A stretch of 64,000 nt of DNA. It comes from Eonycteris spelaea (taxonomy: Eukaryota; Chordata; Mammalia; Chiroptera; Pteropodidae). The notes beneath the pieces are model-generated. The model was not told where the DNA came from. It saw nothing but the letters and a program-made list of their open reading frames with translations, and searched no databases. A program made the position numbers and the translations under genes. The stretch covers positions 40,050-104,049 of the forward strand of contig PUFA01000718.1 in assembly GCA_003508835.1 (NCBI GenBank), in the 5' to 3' direction. Below, in pieces: positions 48,357 to 62,000 of the stretch (position 1 is its first letter; the number at the start of each line of letters is the position of its first letter).

Positions 48357-51300
48357 GTGGTCACTCAGGGCACACCTCACACAGCTGTGGATCTGAGTTC
48401 TGATTCTGTCCCTTGTGACCTTAGTGTTCAGCTCTCTGAGGCTCAGTTTTCCACCGGAAAAGCTCAGCAAAGGACCAGCAGGCCGAGCTCAGGCCCAAGG
48501 CTGAGGGAGGGAGAGGCCTGGATTTCCTGCCAGATCTGGGGGCCAGGGCCCTGTTCTCCTCAAATCCACCATATACATATATGTGTAAGTCTATATGGAC
48601 ATATATATGCACATATATGTATATGGAAGCGTTGGCAAAACGCTCTTTTTTGACGCCCGTTTCAAGCCCCAGGGGCGGATTTCTGAGAAATGGCTCACTT
48701 GCGGCACTTGCAGAGGCTACCCGTGGCCTGGGCTCAGGGAGGGCAGGTTCAGGCATCGGCCGACCCTGGCTGCACATCTTGGGGGGACCTTGGCCGGCAC
48801 ACAGGGCTCCTTGGGGTCCAGACTGCGTCCCAGGGCACTCTCTGTCCTCAGGGCGCAGTCACGTTCCGCCACACAGCCCGCTTTGGGCCTTCCTTGCATC
48901 CTCGCAGCAGGCATACAACCCTGTTGGCCAAAAAAAAAAAAAAAAAAAGTGGTCACTCAGGGCACACCTCACACAGCTGTGGATCTGAGTTCTGATTCTG
49001 TCCCTTGTGACCTTAGTGTTCAGCTCTCTGAGGCTCAGTTTTCCACCGGAAAAGCTCAGCAAAGGACCAGCAGGCCGAGCTCAGGCCCAAGGCTGAGGGA
49101 GGGAGAGGCCTGGATTTCCTGCCAGATCTGGGGGCCAGGGCCCTGTTCTCCTCAAATCCACCATATACATATATGTGTAAGTCTATATGGACATATATAT
49201 GCACATATATGTATATGGAAGCGTTGGCAAAACGCTCTTTTTTGACGCCCGTTTCAAGCCCCAGGGGCGGATTTCTGAGAAATGGCTCACTTGCGGCACT
49301 TGCAGAGGCTACCCGTGGCCTGGGCTCAGGGAGGGCAGGTTCAGGCATCGGCCGACCCTGGCTGCACATCTTGGGGGGACCTTGGCCGGCACACAGGGCT
49401 CCTTGGGGTCCAGACTGCGTCCCAGGGCACTCTCTGTCCTCAGGGCGCAGTCACGTTCCGCCACACAGCCCGCTTTGGGCCTTCCTTGCATCCTCCAGCA
49501 GGCATACAACCCTGTTGGCCAAAAAAAAAAAAAAAAAAAGTGGTCACTCAGGGCACACCTCACACAGCTGTGGATCTGAGTTCTGATTCTGTCCCTTGTG
49601 ACCTTAGTGTTCAGCTCTCTGAGGCTCAGTTTTCCACCGGAAAAGCTCAGCAAAGGACCAGCAGGCCGAGCTCAGGCCCAAGGCTGAGGGAGGGAGAGGC
49701 CTGGATTTCCTGCCAGATCTGGGGGCCAGGGCCCTGTTCTCCTCAAATCCACCATATACATATATGTGTAAGTCTATATGGACATATATATGCACATATA
49801 TGTATATGGAAGCGTTGGCAAAACGCTCTTTTTTGACGCCCGTTTCAAGCCCCAGGGGCGGATTTCTGAGAAATGGCTCACTTGCGGCACTTGCAGAGGC
49901 TACCCGTGGCCTGGGCTCAGGGAGGGCAGGTTCAGGCATCGGCCGACCCTGGCTGCACATCTTGGGGGGACCTTGGCCGGCACACAGGGCTCCTTGGGGT
50001 CCAGACTGCGTCCCAGGGCACTCTCTGTCCTCAGGGCGCAGTCACGTTCCGCCACACAGCCCGCTTTGGGCCTTCCTTGCATCCTCGCAGGCATACAACC
50101 CTGTTGGCCAAAAAAAAAAAAAAAAAAAAAAAAATGGTCACTCAGGGCACACCTCACACAGCTGTGGATCTGAGTTCTGATTCTGTCCCTTGTGACCTTA
50201 GTGTTCAGCTCTCTGAGGCTCAGTTTTCCACCGGAAAAGCTCAGCAAAGGACCAGCAGGCCGAGCTCAGGCCCAAGGCTGAGGGAGGGAGAGGCCTGGAT
50301 TTCCTGCCAGATCTGGGGGCCAGGGCCCTGTTCTCCTCAAATCCACCATATACATATATGTGTAAGTCTATATGGACATATATATGCACATATATGTATA
50401 TGGAAGCGTTGGCAAAACGCTCTTTTTTGACGCCCGTTTCAAGCCCCAGGGGCGGATTTCTGAGAAATGGCTCACTTGCGGCACTTGCAGAGGCTACCCG
50501 TGGCCTGGGCTCAGGGAGGGCAGGTTCAGGCATCGGACCCTGGCTGCACATCTTGGGGGACCTTGGCCGGCACACAGGGCTCCTTGGGGTCCAGACTGCG
50601 TCCCAGGGCACTCTCTGTCCTCAGGGCGCAGTCACGTTCCGCCACACAGCCCGCTTTGGGCCTTCCTTGCATCCTCCAGCAGGCATACAACCCTGTTGGC
50701 CAAAAAAAAAAAAAAAAAAAGTGGTCACTCAGGGCACACCTCACACAGCTGTGGATCTGAGTTCTGATTCTGTCCCTTGTGACCTTAGTGTTCAGCTCTC
50801 TGAGGCTCAGTTTTCCACCGGAAAAGCTCAGCAAAGGACCAGCAGGCCGAGCTCAGGCCCAAGGCTGAGGGAGGGAGAGGCCTGGATTTCCTGCCAGATC
50901 TGGGGGCCAGGGCCCTGTTCTCCTCAAATCCACCATATACATATATGTGTAAGTCTATATGGACATATATATGCACATATATGTATATGGAAGCGTTGGC
51001 AAAACGCTCTTTTTTGACGCCCGTTTCAAGCCCCAGGGGCGGATTTCTGAGAAATGGCTCACTTGCGGCACTTGCAGAGGCTACCCGTGGCCTGGGCTCA
51101 GGGAGGGCAGGTTCAGGCATCGGCCGACCCTGGCTGCACATCTTGGGGGGACCTTGGCCGGCACACAGGGCTCCTTGGGGTCCAGACTGCGTCCCAGGGC
51201 ACTCTCTGTCCTCAGGGCGCAGTCACGTTCCGCCACACAGCCCGCTTTGGGCCTTCCTTGCATCCTCCCTGTTGGCCAAACAAAAAAAAAAAGTCACTCA

Positions 51301-54300
51301 GGGCACACCTCACACAGCTGTGGATCTGAGTTCTGATTCTGTCCCTTGTGACCTTAGTGTTCAGCTCTCTGAGGCTCAGTTTTCCACCGGAAAAGCTCAG
51401 CAAAGGACCAGCAGGCCGAGCTCAGGCCCAAGGCTGAGGGAGGGAGAGGCCTGGATTTCCTGCCAGATCTGGGGGCCAGGGCCCTGTTCTCCTCAAATCC
51501 ACCATATACATATATGTGTAAGTCTATATGGACATATATATGCACATATATGTATATGGAAGCGTTGGCAAAACGCTCTTTTTTGACGCCCGTTTCAAGC
51601 CCCAGGGGCGGATTTCTGAGAAATGGCTCACTTGCGGCACTTGCAGAGGCTACCCGTGGCCTGGGCTCAGGGAGGGCAGGTTCAGGCATCGGCCGACCCT
51701 GGCTGCACATCTTGGGGGGACCTTGGCCGGCACACAGGGCTCCTTGGGGTCCAGACTGCGTCCCAGGGCACTCTCTGTCCTCAGGGCGCAGTCACGTTCC
51801 GCCACACAGCCCGCTTTGGGCCTTCCTTGCATCCTCCCAGCAGGCATACAACCCTGTTGGCCAAAAAAAAAAAAAAGTGGTCACTCAGGGCACACCTCAC
51901 ACAGCTGTGGATCTGAGTTCTGATTCTGTCCCTTGTGACCTTAGTGTTCAGCTCTCTGAGGCTCAGTTTTCCACCGGAAAAGCTCAGCAAAGGACCAGCA
52001 GGCCGAGCTCAGGCCCAAGGCTGAGGGAGGGAGAGGCCTGGATTTCCTGCCAGATCTGGGGGCCAGGGCCCTGTTCTCCTCAAATCCACCATATACATAT
52101 ATGTGTAAGTCTATATGGACATATATATGCACATATATGTATATGGAAGCGTTGGCAAAACGCTCTTTTTTGACGCCCGTTTCAAGCCCCAGGGGCGGAT
52201 TTCTGAGAAATGGCTCACTTGCGGCACTTGCAGAGGCTACCCGTGGCCTGGGCTCAGGGAGGGCAGGTTCAGGCATCGGAGACCCTGGCTGCACATCTTG
52301 GGGGGACCTTGGCCGGCACACAGGGCTCCTTGGGGTCCAGACTGCGTCCCAGGGCACTCTCTGTCCTCAGGGCGCAGTCACGTTCCGCCACACAGCCCGC
52401 TTTGGGCCTTCCTTGCATCCTCCAGCAGGCATACAACCCTGTTGGCCAAAAGAAAAAAAAGTGGTCACTCAGGGCACACCTCACACAGCTGTGGATCTGA
52501 GTTCTGATTCTGTCCCTTGTGACCTTAGTGTTCAGCTCTCTGAGGCTCAGTTTTCCACCGGAAAAGCTCAGCAAAGGACCAGCAGGCCGAGCTCAGGCCC
52601 AAGGCTGAGGGAGGGAGAGGCCTGGATTTCCTGCCAGATCTGGGGGCCAGGGCCCTGTTCTCCTCAAATCCACCATATACATATATGTGTAAGTCTATAT
52701 GGACATATATATGCACATATATGTATATGGAAGCGTTGGCAAAACGCTCTTTTTTGACGCCCGTTTCAAGCCCCAGGGGCGGATTTCTGAGAAATGGCTC
52801 ACTTGCGGCACTTGCAGAGGCTACCCGTGGCCTGGGCTCAGGGAGGGCAGGTTCAGGCATCGGCCGACCCTGGCTGCACATCTTGGGGGGACCTTGGCCG
52901 GCACACAGGGCTCCTTGGGGTCCAGACTGCGTCCCAGGGCACTCTCTGTCCTCAGGGCGCAGTCACGTTCCGCCACACAGCCCGCTTTGGGCCTTCCTTG
53001 CATCCTCCAGCAGGCATACAACCCTGTTGGCCAAAAAAAAAAAAAAAAAAAAAGTGGTCACTCAGGGCACACCTCACACAGCTGTGGATCTGAGTTCTGA
53101 TTCTGTCCCTTGTGACCTTAGTGTTCAGCTCTCTGAGGCTCAGTTTTCCACCGGAAAAGCTCAGCAAAGGACCAGCAGGCCGAGCTCAGGCCCAAGGCTG
53201 AGGGAGGGAGAGGCCTGGATTTCCTGCCAGATCTGGGGGCCAGGGCCCTGTTCTCCTCAAATCCACCATATACATATATGTGTAAGTCTATATGGACATA
53301 TATATGCACATATATGTATATGGAAGCGTTGGCAAAACGCTCTTTTTTGACGCCCGTTTCAAGCCCCAGGGGCGGATTTCTGAGAAATGGCTCACTTGCG
53401 GCACTTGCAGAGGCTACCCGTGGCCTGGGCTCAGGGAGGGCAGGTTCAGGCATCGGCCGACCCTGGCTGCACATCTTGGGGGGACCTTGGCCGGCACACA
53501 GGGCTCCTTGGGGTCCAGACTGCGTCCCAGGGCACTCTCTGTCCTCAGGGCGCAGTCACGTTCCGCCACACAGCCCGCTTTGGGCCTTCCTTGCATCCTC
53601 GCAGCAGGCATACAACCCTGTTGGCCAAAAAAAAAAAAAAAAATTGGTCACTCAGGGCACACCTCACACAGCTGTGGATCTGAGTTCTGATTCTGTCCCT
53701 TGTGACCTTAGTGTTCAGCTCTCTGAGGCTCAGTTTTCCACCGGAAAAGCTCAGCAAAGGACCAGCAGGCCGAGCTCAGGCCCAAGGCTGAGGGAGGGAG
53801 AGGCCTGGATTTCCTGCCAGATCTGGGGGCCAGGGCCCTGTTCTCCTCAAATCCACCATATACATATATGTGTAAGTCTATATGGACATATATATGCACA
53901 TATATGTATATGGAAGCGTTGGCAAAACGCTCTTTTTTGACGCCCGTTTCAAGCCCCAGGGGCGGATTTCTGAGAAATGGCTCACTTGCGGCACTTGCAG
54001 AGGCTACCCGTGGCCTGGGCTCAGGGAGGGCAGGTTCAGGCATCGGCCGACCCTGGCTGCACATCTTGGGGGGACCTTGGCCGGCACACAGGGCTCCTTG
54101 GGGTCCAGACTGCGTCCCAGGGCACTCTCTGTCCTCAGGGCGCAGTCACGTTCCGCCACACAGCCCGCTTTGGGCCTTCCTTGCATCCTCGCAGCAGGCA
54201 TACAACCCTGTTGGCCAAAAAAAAAAAAAAAAAAAAAAAAAGTGGTCACTCAGGGCACACCTCACACAGCTGTGGATCTGAGTTCTGATTCTGTCCCTTG

Positions 54301-56020
54301 TGACCTTAGTGTTCAGCTCTCTGAGGCTCAGTTTTCCACCGGAAAAGCTCAGCAAAGGACCAGCAGGCCGAGCTCAGGCCCAAGGCTGAGGGAGGGAGAG
54401 GCCTGGATTTCCTGCCAGATCTGGGGGCCAGGGCCCTGTTCTCCTCAAATCCACCATATACATATATGTGTAAGTCTATATGGACATATATATGCACATA
54501 TATGTATATGGAAGCGTTGGCAAAACGCTCTTTTTTGACGCCCGTTTCAAGCCCCAGGGGCGGATTTCTGAGAAATGGCTCACTTGCGGCACTTGCAGAG
54601 GCTACCCGTGGCCTGGGCTCAGGGAGGGCAGGTTCAGGCATCGGCCGACCCTGGCTGCACATCTTGGGGGGACCTTGGCCGGCACAGGAGGGCTTGGGGT
54701 CCAGACTGCGTCCCAGGGCACTCTCTGTCCTCAGGGCGCAGTCACGTTCCGCCACACAGCCCGCTTTGGGCCTTCCTTGCATCCTCCAGCAGGCATACAA
54801 CCCTGTTGGCCAAAAAAAAAAAAAAAAAAAAAAAGTGGTCACTCAGGGCACACCTCACACAGCTGTGGATCTGAGTTCTGATTCTGTCCCTTGTGACCTT
54901 AGTGTTCAGCTCTCTGAGGCTCAGTTTTCCACCGGAAAAGCTCAGCAAAGGACCAGCAGGCCGAGCTCAGGCCCAAGGCTGAGGGAGGGAGAGGCCTGGA
55001 TTTCCTGCCAGATCTGGGGGCCAGGGCCCTGTTCTCCTCAAATCCACCATATACATATATGTGTAAGTCTATATGGACATATATATGCACATATATGTAT
55101 ATGGAAGCGTTGGCAAAACGCTCTTTTTTGACGCCCGTTTCAAGCCCCAGGGGCGGATTTCTGAGAAATGGCTCACTTGCGGCACTTGCAGAGGCTACCC
55201 GTGGCCTGGGCTCAGGGAGGGCAGGTTCAGGCATCGGCCGACCCTGGCTGCACATCTTGGGGGGACCTTGGCCGGCACACAGGGCTCCTTGGGGTCCAGA
55301 CTGCGTCCCAGGGCACTCTCTGTCCTCAGGGCGCAGTCACGTTCCGCCACACAGCCCGCTTTGGGCCTTCCTTGCATCCTCCCAGCAGGCATACAACCCT
55401 GTTGGCCAAAAGAAAAAAAAAAAGTGGTCACTCAGGGCACACCTCACACAGCTGTGGATCTGAGTTCTGATTCTGTCCCTTGTGACCTTAGTGTTCAGCT
55501 CTCTGAGGCTCAGTTTTCCACCGGAAAAGCTCAGCAAAGGACCAGCAGGCCGAGCTCAGGCCCAAGGCTGAGGGAGGGAGAGGCCTGGATTTCCTGCCAG
55601 ATCTGGGGGCCAGGGCCCTGTTCTCCTCAAATCCACCATATACATATATGTGTAAGTCTATATGGACATATATATGCACATATATGTATATGGAAGCGTT
55701 GGCAAAACGCTCTTTTTTGACGCCCGTTTCAAGCCCCAGGGGCGGATTTCTGAGAAATGGCTCACTTGCGGCACTTGCAGAGGCTACCCGTGGCCTGGGC
55801 TCAGGGAGGGCAGGTTCAGGCATCGGCCGACCCTGGCTGCACATCTTGGGGGGACCTTGGCCGGCACACAGGGCTCCTTGGGGTCCAGACTGCGTCCCAG
55901 GGCACTCTCTGTCCTCAGGGCGCAGTCACGTTCCGCCACACAGCCCGCTTTGGGCCTTCCTTGCATCCTCCAGCAGGCATACAACCCTGTTGGCCAAAAA
56001 AAAAAAAAAAAAAAAAAAAA
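48357..56020 (+). repeat. Array block E: units U84-U96
   Basis: Unit starts: 48357, 48949, 49540, 50135, 50721, 51293, 51877, 52461, 53054, 53644, 54242, 54835, 55424. Cores are nearly uniform and nearly all carry ccg with G6. Exceptions: U87 lacks the ccg bases (50535 region) and has G5, U90 has GGAGACCC, U94 has CACAGGAGGGCTTGG (near 54684-54698), and U88 is truncated at its end. The atg variant is absent. A-tracts are mainly 17-25 A. Confidence 0.93.
50721..51292 (+). repeat. Unit U88, 3' end truncated with C-interrupted A-tract
   Basis: CATCCTCCAGCAGGCATACA and ACCCTG are shortened to CATCCTCCCTG (51261-51271), losing about 15 bases. The A-tract is A3-C-A11 (51278-51292), the only C interruption near its start. 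The next unit opens with GTCACTC, lacking GTG. Confidence 0.85.
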
Positions 56021-59000
56021 GTGGTCACTCAGGGCACACCTCACACAGCTGTGGATCTGAGTTCTGATTCTGTCCCTTGTGACCTTAGTGTTCAGCTCTC
56101 TGAGGCTCAGTTTTCCACCGGAAAAGCTCAGCAAAGGACCAGCAGGCCGAGCTCAGGCCCAAGGCTGAGGGAGGGAGAGGCCTGGATTTCCTGCCAGATC
56201 TGGGGGCCAGGGCCCTGTTCTCCTCAAATCCACCATATACATATATGTGTAAGTCTATATGGACATATATATGCACATATATGTATATGGAAGCGTTGGC
56301 AAAACGCTCTTTTTTGACGCCCGTTTCAAGCCCCAGGGGCGGATTTCTGAGAAATGGCTCACTTGCGGCACTTGCAGAGGCTACCCGTGGCCTGGGCTCA
56401 GGGAGGGCAGGTTCAGGCATCGGCCGACCCTGGCTGCACATCTTGGGGGGACCTTGGCCGGCACACAGGGCTTTGGGGTCCAGACTGCGTCCCAGGGCAC
56501 TCTCTGTCCTCAGGGCGCAGTCACGTTCCGCCACACAGCCCGCTTTGGGCCTTCCTTGCATCCTCCAGCAGGCATACAACCCTGTTGGCCAAAAAAAAAA
56601 AAAAAAAAAAAAAGTGGTCACTCAGGGCACACCTCACACAGCTGTGGATCTGAGTTCTGATTCTGTCCCTTGTGACCTTAGTGTTCAGCTCTCTGAGGCT
56701 CAGTTTTCCACCGGAAAAGCTCAGCAAAGGACCAGCAGGCCGAGCTCAGGCCCAAGGCTGAGGGAGGGAGAGGCCTGGATTTCCTGCCAGATCTGGGGGC
56801 CAGGGCCCTGTTCTCCTCAAATCCACCATATACATATATGTGTAAGTCTATATGGACATATATATGCACATATATGTATATGGAAGCGTTGGCAAAACGC
56901 TCTTTTTTGACGCCCGTTTCAAGCCCCAGGGGCGGATTTCTGAGAAATGGCTCACTTGCGGCACTTGCAGAGGCTACCCGTGGCCTGGGCTCAGGGAGGG
57001 CAGGTTCAGGCATCGGCCGACCCTGGCTGCACATCTTGGGGGGACCTTGGCCGGCACACAGGGCTCCTTGGGGTCCAGACTGCGTCCCAGGGCACTCTCT
57101 GTCCTCAGGGCGCAGTCACGTTCCGCCACACAGCCCGCTTTGGGCCTTCCTTGCATCCTCCCAGCAGGCATACAACCCTGTTGGCCAAAAGAAAAAAAGT
57201 GGTCACTCAGGGCACACCTCACACAGCTGTGGATCTGAGTTCTGATTCTGTCCCTTGTGACCTTAGTGTTCAGCTCTCTGAGGCTCAGTTTTCCACCGGA
57301 AAAGCTCAGCAAAGGACCAGCAGGCCGAGCTCAGGCCCAAGGCTGAGGGAGGGAGAGGCCTGGATTTCCTGCCAGATCTGGGGGCCAGGGCCCTGTTCTC
57401 CTCAAATCCACCATATACATATATGTGTAAGTCTATATGGACATATATATGCACATATATGTATATGGAAGCGTTGGCAAAACGCTCTTTTTTGACGCCC
57501 GTTTCAAGCCCCAGGGGCGGATTTCTGAGAAATGGCTCACTTGCGGCACTTGCAGAGGCTACCCGTGGCCTGGGCTCAGGGAGGGCAGGTTCAGGCATCG
57601 GCCGACCCTGGCTGCACATCTTGGGGGGACCTTGGCCGGCACACAGGGCCTTGGGGTCCAGACTGCGTCCCAGGGCACTCTCTGTCCTCAGGGCGCAGTC
57701 ACGTTCCGCCACACAGCCCGCTTTGGGCCTTCCTTGCATCCTCCAGCAGGCATACAACCCTGTTGGCCAAAAAAAAAAAAAAAAAAAAAAAGTGGTCACT
57801 CAGGGCACACCTCACACAGCTGTGGATCTGAGTTCTGATTCTGTCCCTTGTGACCTTAGTGTTCAGCTCTCTGAGGCTCAGTTTTCCACCGGAAAAGCTC
57901 AGCAAAGGACCAGCAGGCCGAGCTCAGGCCCAAGGCTGAGGGAGGGAGAGGCCTGGATTTCCTGCCAGATCTGGGGGCCAGGGCCCTGTTCTCCTCAAAT
58001 CCACCATATACATATATGTGTAAGTCTATATGGACATATATATGCACATATATGTATATGGAAGCGTTGGCAAAACGCTCTTTTTTGACGCCCGTTTCAA
58101 GCCCCAGGGGCGGATTTCTGAGAAATGGCTCACTTGCGGCACTTGCAGAGGCTACCCGTGGCCTGGGCTCAGGGAGGGCAGGTTCAGGCATCGGCCGACC
58201 CTGGCTGCACATCTTGGGGGGACCTTGGCCGGCACACAGGGCCTTGGGGTCCAGACTGCGTCCCAGGGCACTCTCTGTCCTCAGGGCGCAGTCACGTTCC
58301 GCCACACAGCCCGCTTTGGGCCTTCCTTGCATCCTCCAGCAGGCATACAACCCTGTTGGCCAAAAAAAAAAAAAAAAAAAAAAAAGTGGTCACTCAGGGC
58401 ACACCTCACACAGCTGTGGATCTGAGTTCTGATTCTGTCCCTTGTGACCTTAGTGTTCAGCTCTCTGAGGCTCAGTTTTCCACCGGAAAAGCTCAGCAAA
58501 GGACCAGCAGGCCGAGCTCAGGCCCAAGGCTGAGGGAGGGAGAGGCCTGGATTTCCTGCCAGATCTGGGGGCCAGGGCCCTGTTCTCCTCAAATCCACCA
58601 TATACATATATGTGTAAGTCTATATGGACATATATATGCACATATATGTATATGGAAGCGTTGGCAAAACGCTCTTTTTTGACGCCCGTTTCAAGCCCCA
58701 GGGGCGGATTTCTGAGAAATGGCTCACTTGCGGCACTTGCAGAGGCTACCCGTGGCCTGGGCTCAGGGAGGGCAGGTTCAGGCATCGGCCGACCCTGGCT
58801 GCACATCTTGGGGGGACCTTGGCCGGCACACAGGGCCCTTGGGGTCCAGACTGCGTCCCAGGGCACTCTCTGTCCTCAGGGCGCAGTCACGTTCCGCCAC
58901 ACAGCCCGCTTTGGGCCTTCCTTGCATCCTCCAGCAGGCATACAACCCTGTTGGCCAAAAAAAAAAAAAAAAAAAAAGTGGTCACTCAGGGCACACCTCA

Positions 59001-62000
59001 CACAGCTGTGGATCTGAGTTCTGATTCTGTCCCTTGTGACCTTAGTGTTCAGCTCTCTGAGGCTCAGTTTTCCACCGGAAAAGCTCAGCAAAGGACCAGC
59101 AGGCCGAGCTCAGGCCCAAGGCTGAGGGAGGGAGAGGCCTGGATTTCCTGCCAGATCTGGGGGCCAGGGCCCTGTTCTCCTCAAATCCACCATATACATA
59201 TATGTGTAAGTCTATATGGACATATATATGCACATATATGTATATGGAAGCGTTGGCAAAACGCTCTTTTTTGACGCCCGTTTCAAGCCCCAGGGGCGGA
59301 TTTCTGAGAAATGGCTCACTTGCGGCACTTGCAGAGGCTACCCGTGGCCTGGGCTCAGGGAGGGCAGGTTCAGGCATCGGCCGACCCTGGCTGCACATCT
59401 TGGGGGGACCTTGGCCGGCACACAGGGCTCCTTGGGGTCCAGACTGCGTCCCAGGGCACTCTCTGTCCTCAGGGCGCAGTCACGTTCCGCCACACAGCCC
59501 GCTTTGGGCCTTCCTTGCATCCTCGCAGCAGGCATACAACCCTGTTGGCCAAAAGAAAAAAAGTGGTCACTCAGGGCACACCTCACACAGCTGTGGATCT
59601 GAGTTCTGATTCTGTCCCTTGTGACCTTAGTGTTCAGCTCTCTGAGGCTCAGTTTTCCACCGGAAAAGCTCAGCAAAGGACCAGCAGGCCGAGCTCAGGC
59701 CCAAGGCTGAGGGAGGGAGAGGCCTGGATTTCCTGCCAGATCTGGGGGCCAGGGCCCTGTTCTCCTCAAATCCACCATATACATATATGTGTAAGTCTAT
59801 ATGGACATATATATGCACATATATGTATATGGAAGCGTTGGCAAAACGCTCTTTTTTGACGCCCGTTTCAAGCCCCAGGGGCGGATTTCTGAGAAATGGC
59901 TCACTTGCGGCACTTGCAGAGGCTACCCGTGGCCTGGGCTCAGGGAGGGCAGGTTCAGGCATCGGCCGACCCTGGCTGCACATCTTGGGGGGACCTTGGC
60001 CGGCACACAGGGCCTTGGGGTCCAGACTGCGTCCCAGGGCACTCTCTGTCCTCAGGGCGCAGTCACGTTCCGCCACACAGCCCGCTTTGGGCCTTCCTTG
60101 CATCCTCCAGCAGGCATACAACCCTGTTGGCCAAAAAAAAAAAAAAAAGTGGTCACTCAGGGCACACCTCACACAGCTGTGGATCTGAGTTCTGATTCTG
60201 TCCCTTGTGACCTTAGTGTTCAGCTCTCTGAGGCTCAGTTTTCCACCGGAAAAGCTCAGCAAAGGACCAGCAGGCCGAGCTCAGGCCCAAGGCTGAGGGA
60301 GGGAGAGGCCTGGATTTCCTGCCAGATCTGGGGGCCAGGGCCCTGTTCTCCTCAAATCCACCATATACATATATGTGTAAGTCTATATGGACATATATAT
60401 GCACATATATGTATATGGAAGCGTTGGCAAAACGCTCTTTTTTGACGCCCGTTTCAAGCCCCAGGGGCGGATTTCTGAGAAATGGCTCACTTGCGGCACT
60501 TGCAGAGGCTACCCGTGGCCTGGGCTCAGGGAGGGCAGGTTCAGGCATCGGCCGACCCTGGCTGCACATCTTGGGGGACCTTGGCCGGCACACAGGGCCC
60601 TTGGGGTCCAGACTGCGTCCCAGGGCACTCTCTGTCCTCAGGGCGCAGTCACGTTCCGCCACACAGCCCGCTTTGGGCCTTCCTTGCATCCTCCAGCAGG
60701 CATACAACCCTGTTGGCCAAAAAAAAAAAAAAAAAAAGTGGTCACTCAGGGCACACCTCACACAGCTGTGGATCTGAGTTCTGATTCTGTCCCTTGTGAC
60801 CTTAGTGTTCAGCTCTCTGAGGCTCAGTTTTCCACCGGAAAAGCTCAGCAAAGGACCAGCAGGCCGAGCTCAGGCCCAAGGCTGAGGGAGGGAGAGGCCT
60901 GGATTTCCTGCCAGATCTGGGGGCCAGGGCCCTGTTCTCCTCAAATCCACCATATACATATATGTGTAAGTCTATATGGACATATATATGCACATATATG
61001 TATATGGAAGCGTTGGCAAAACGCTCTTTTTTGACGCCCGTTTCAAGCCCCAGGGGCGGATTTCTGAGAAATGGCTCACTTGCGGCACTTGCAGAGGCTA
61101 CCCGTGGCCTGGGCTCAGGGAGGGCAGGTTCAGGCATCGGCCGACCCTGGCTGCACATCTTGGGGGGACCTTGGCCGGCACACAGGGCCTTGGGGTCCAG
61201 ACTGCGTCCCAGGGCACTCTCTGTCCTCAGGGCGCAGTCACGTTCCGCCACACAGCCCGCTTTGGGCCTTCCTTGCATCCTCCCAGCAGGCATACAACCC
61301 TGTTGGCCAAAAAAAAAAAAAAAGTGGTCACTCAGGGCACACCTCACACAGCTGTGGATCTGAGTTCTGATTCTGTCCCTTGTGACCTTAGTGTTCAGCT
61401 CTCTGAGGCTCAGTTTTCCACCGGAAAAGCTCAGCAAAGGACCAGCAGGCCGAGCTCAGGCCCAAGGCTGAGGGAGGAGAGGCCTGGATTTCCTGCCAGA
61501 TCTGGGGGCCAGGGCCCTGTTCTCCTCAAATCCACCATATACATATATGTGTAAGTCTATATGGACATATATATGCACATATATGTATATGGAAGCGTTG
61601 GCAAAACGCTCTTTTTTGACGCCCGTTTCAAGCCCCAGGGGCGGATTTCTGAGAAATGGCTCACTTGCGGCACTTGCAGAGGCTACCCGTGGCCTGGGCT
61701 CAGGGAGGGCAGGTTCAGGCATCGGCCGACCCTGGCTGCACATCTTGGGGGACCTTGGCCGGCACACAGGGCCTTGGGGTCCAGACTGCGTCCCAGGGCA
61801 CTCTCTGTCCTCAGGGCGCAGTCACGTTCCGCCACACAGCCCGCTTTGGGCCTTCCTTGCATCCTCCCAGCAGGCATACAACCCTGTTGGCCAAAAGAAA
61901 AAAAAGTGGTCACTCAGGGCACACCTCACACAGCTGTGGATCTGAGTTCTGATTCTGTCCCTTGTGACCTTAGTGTTCAGCTCTCTGAGGCTCAGTTTTC

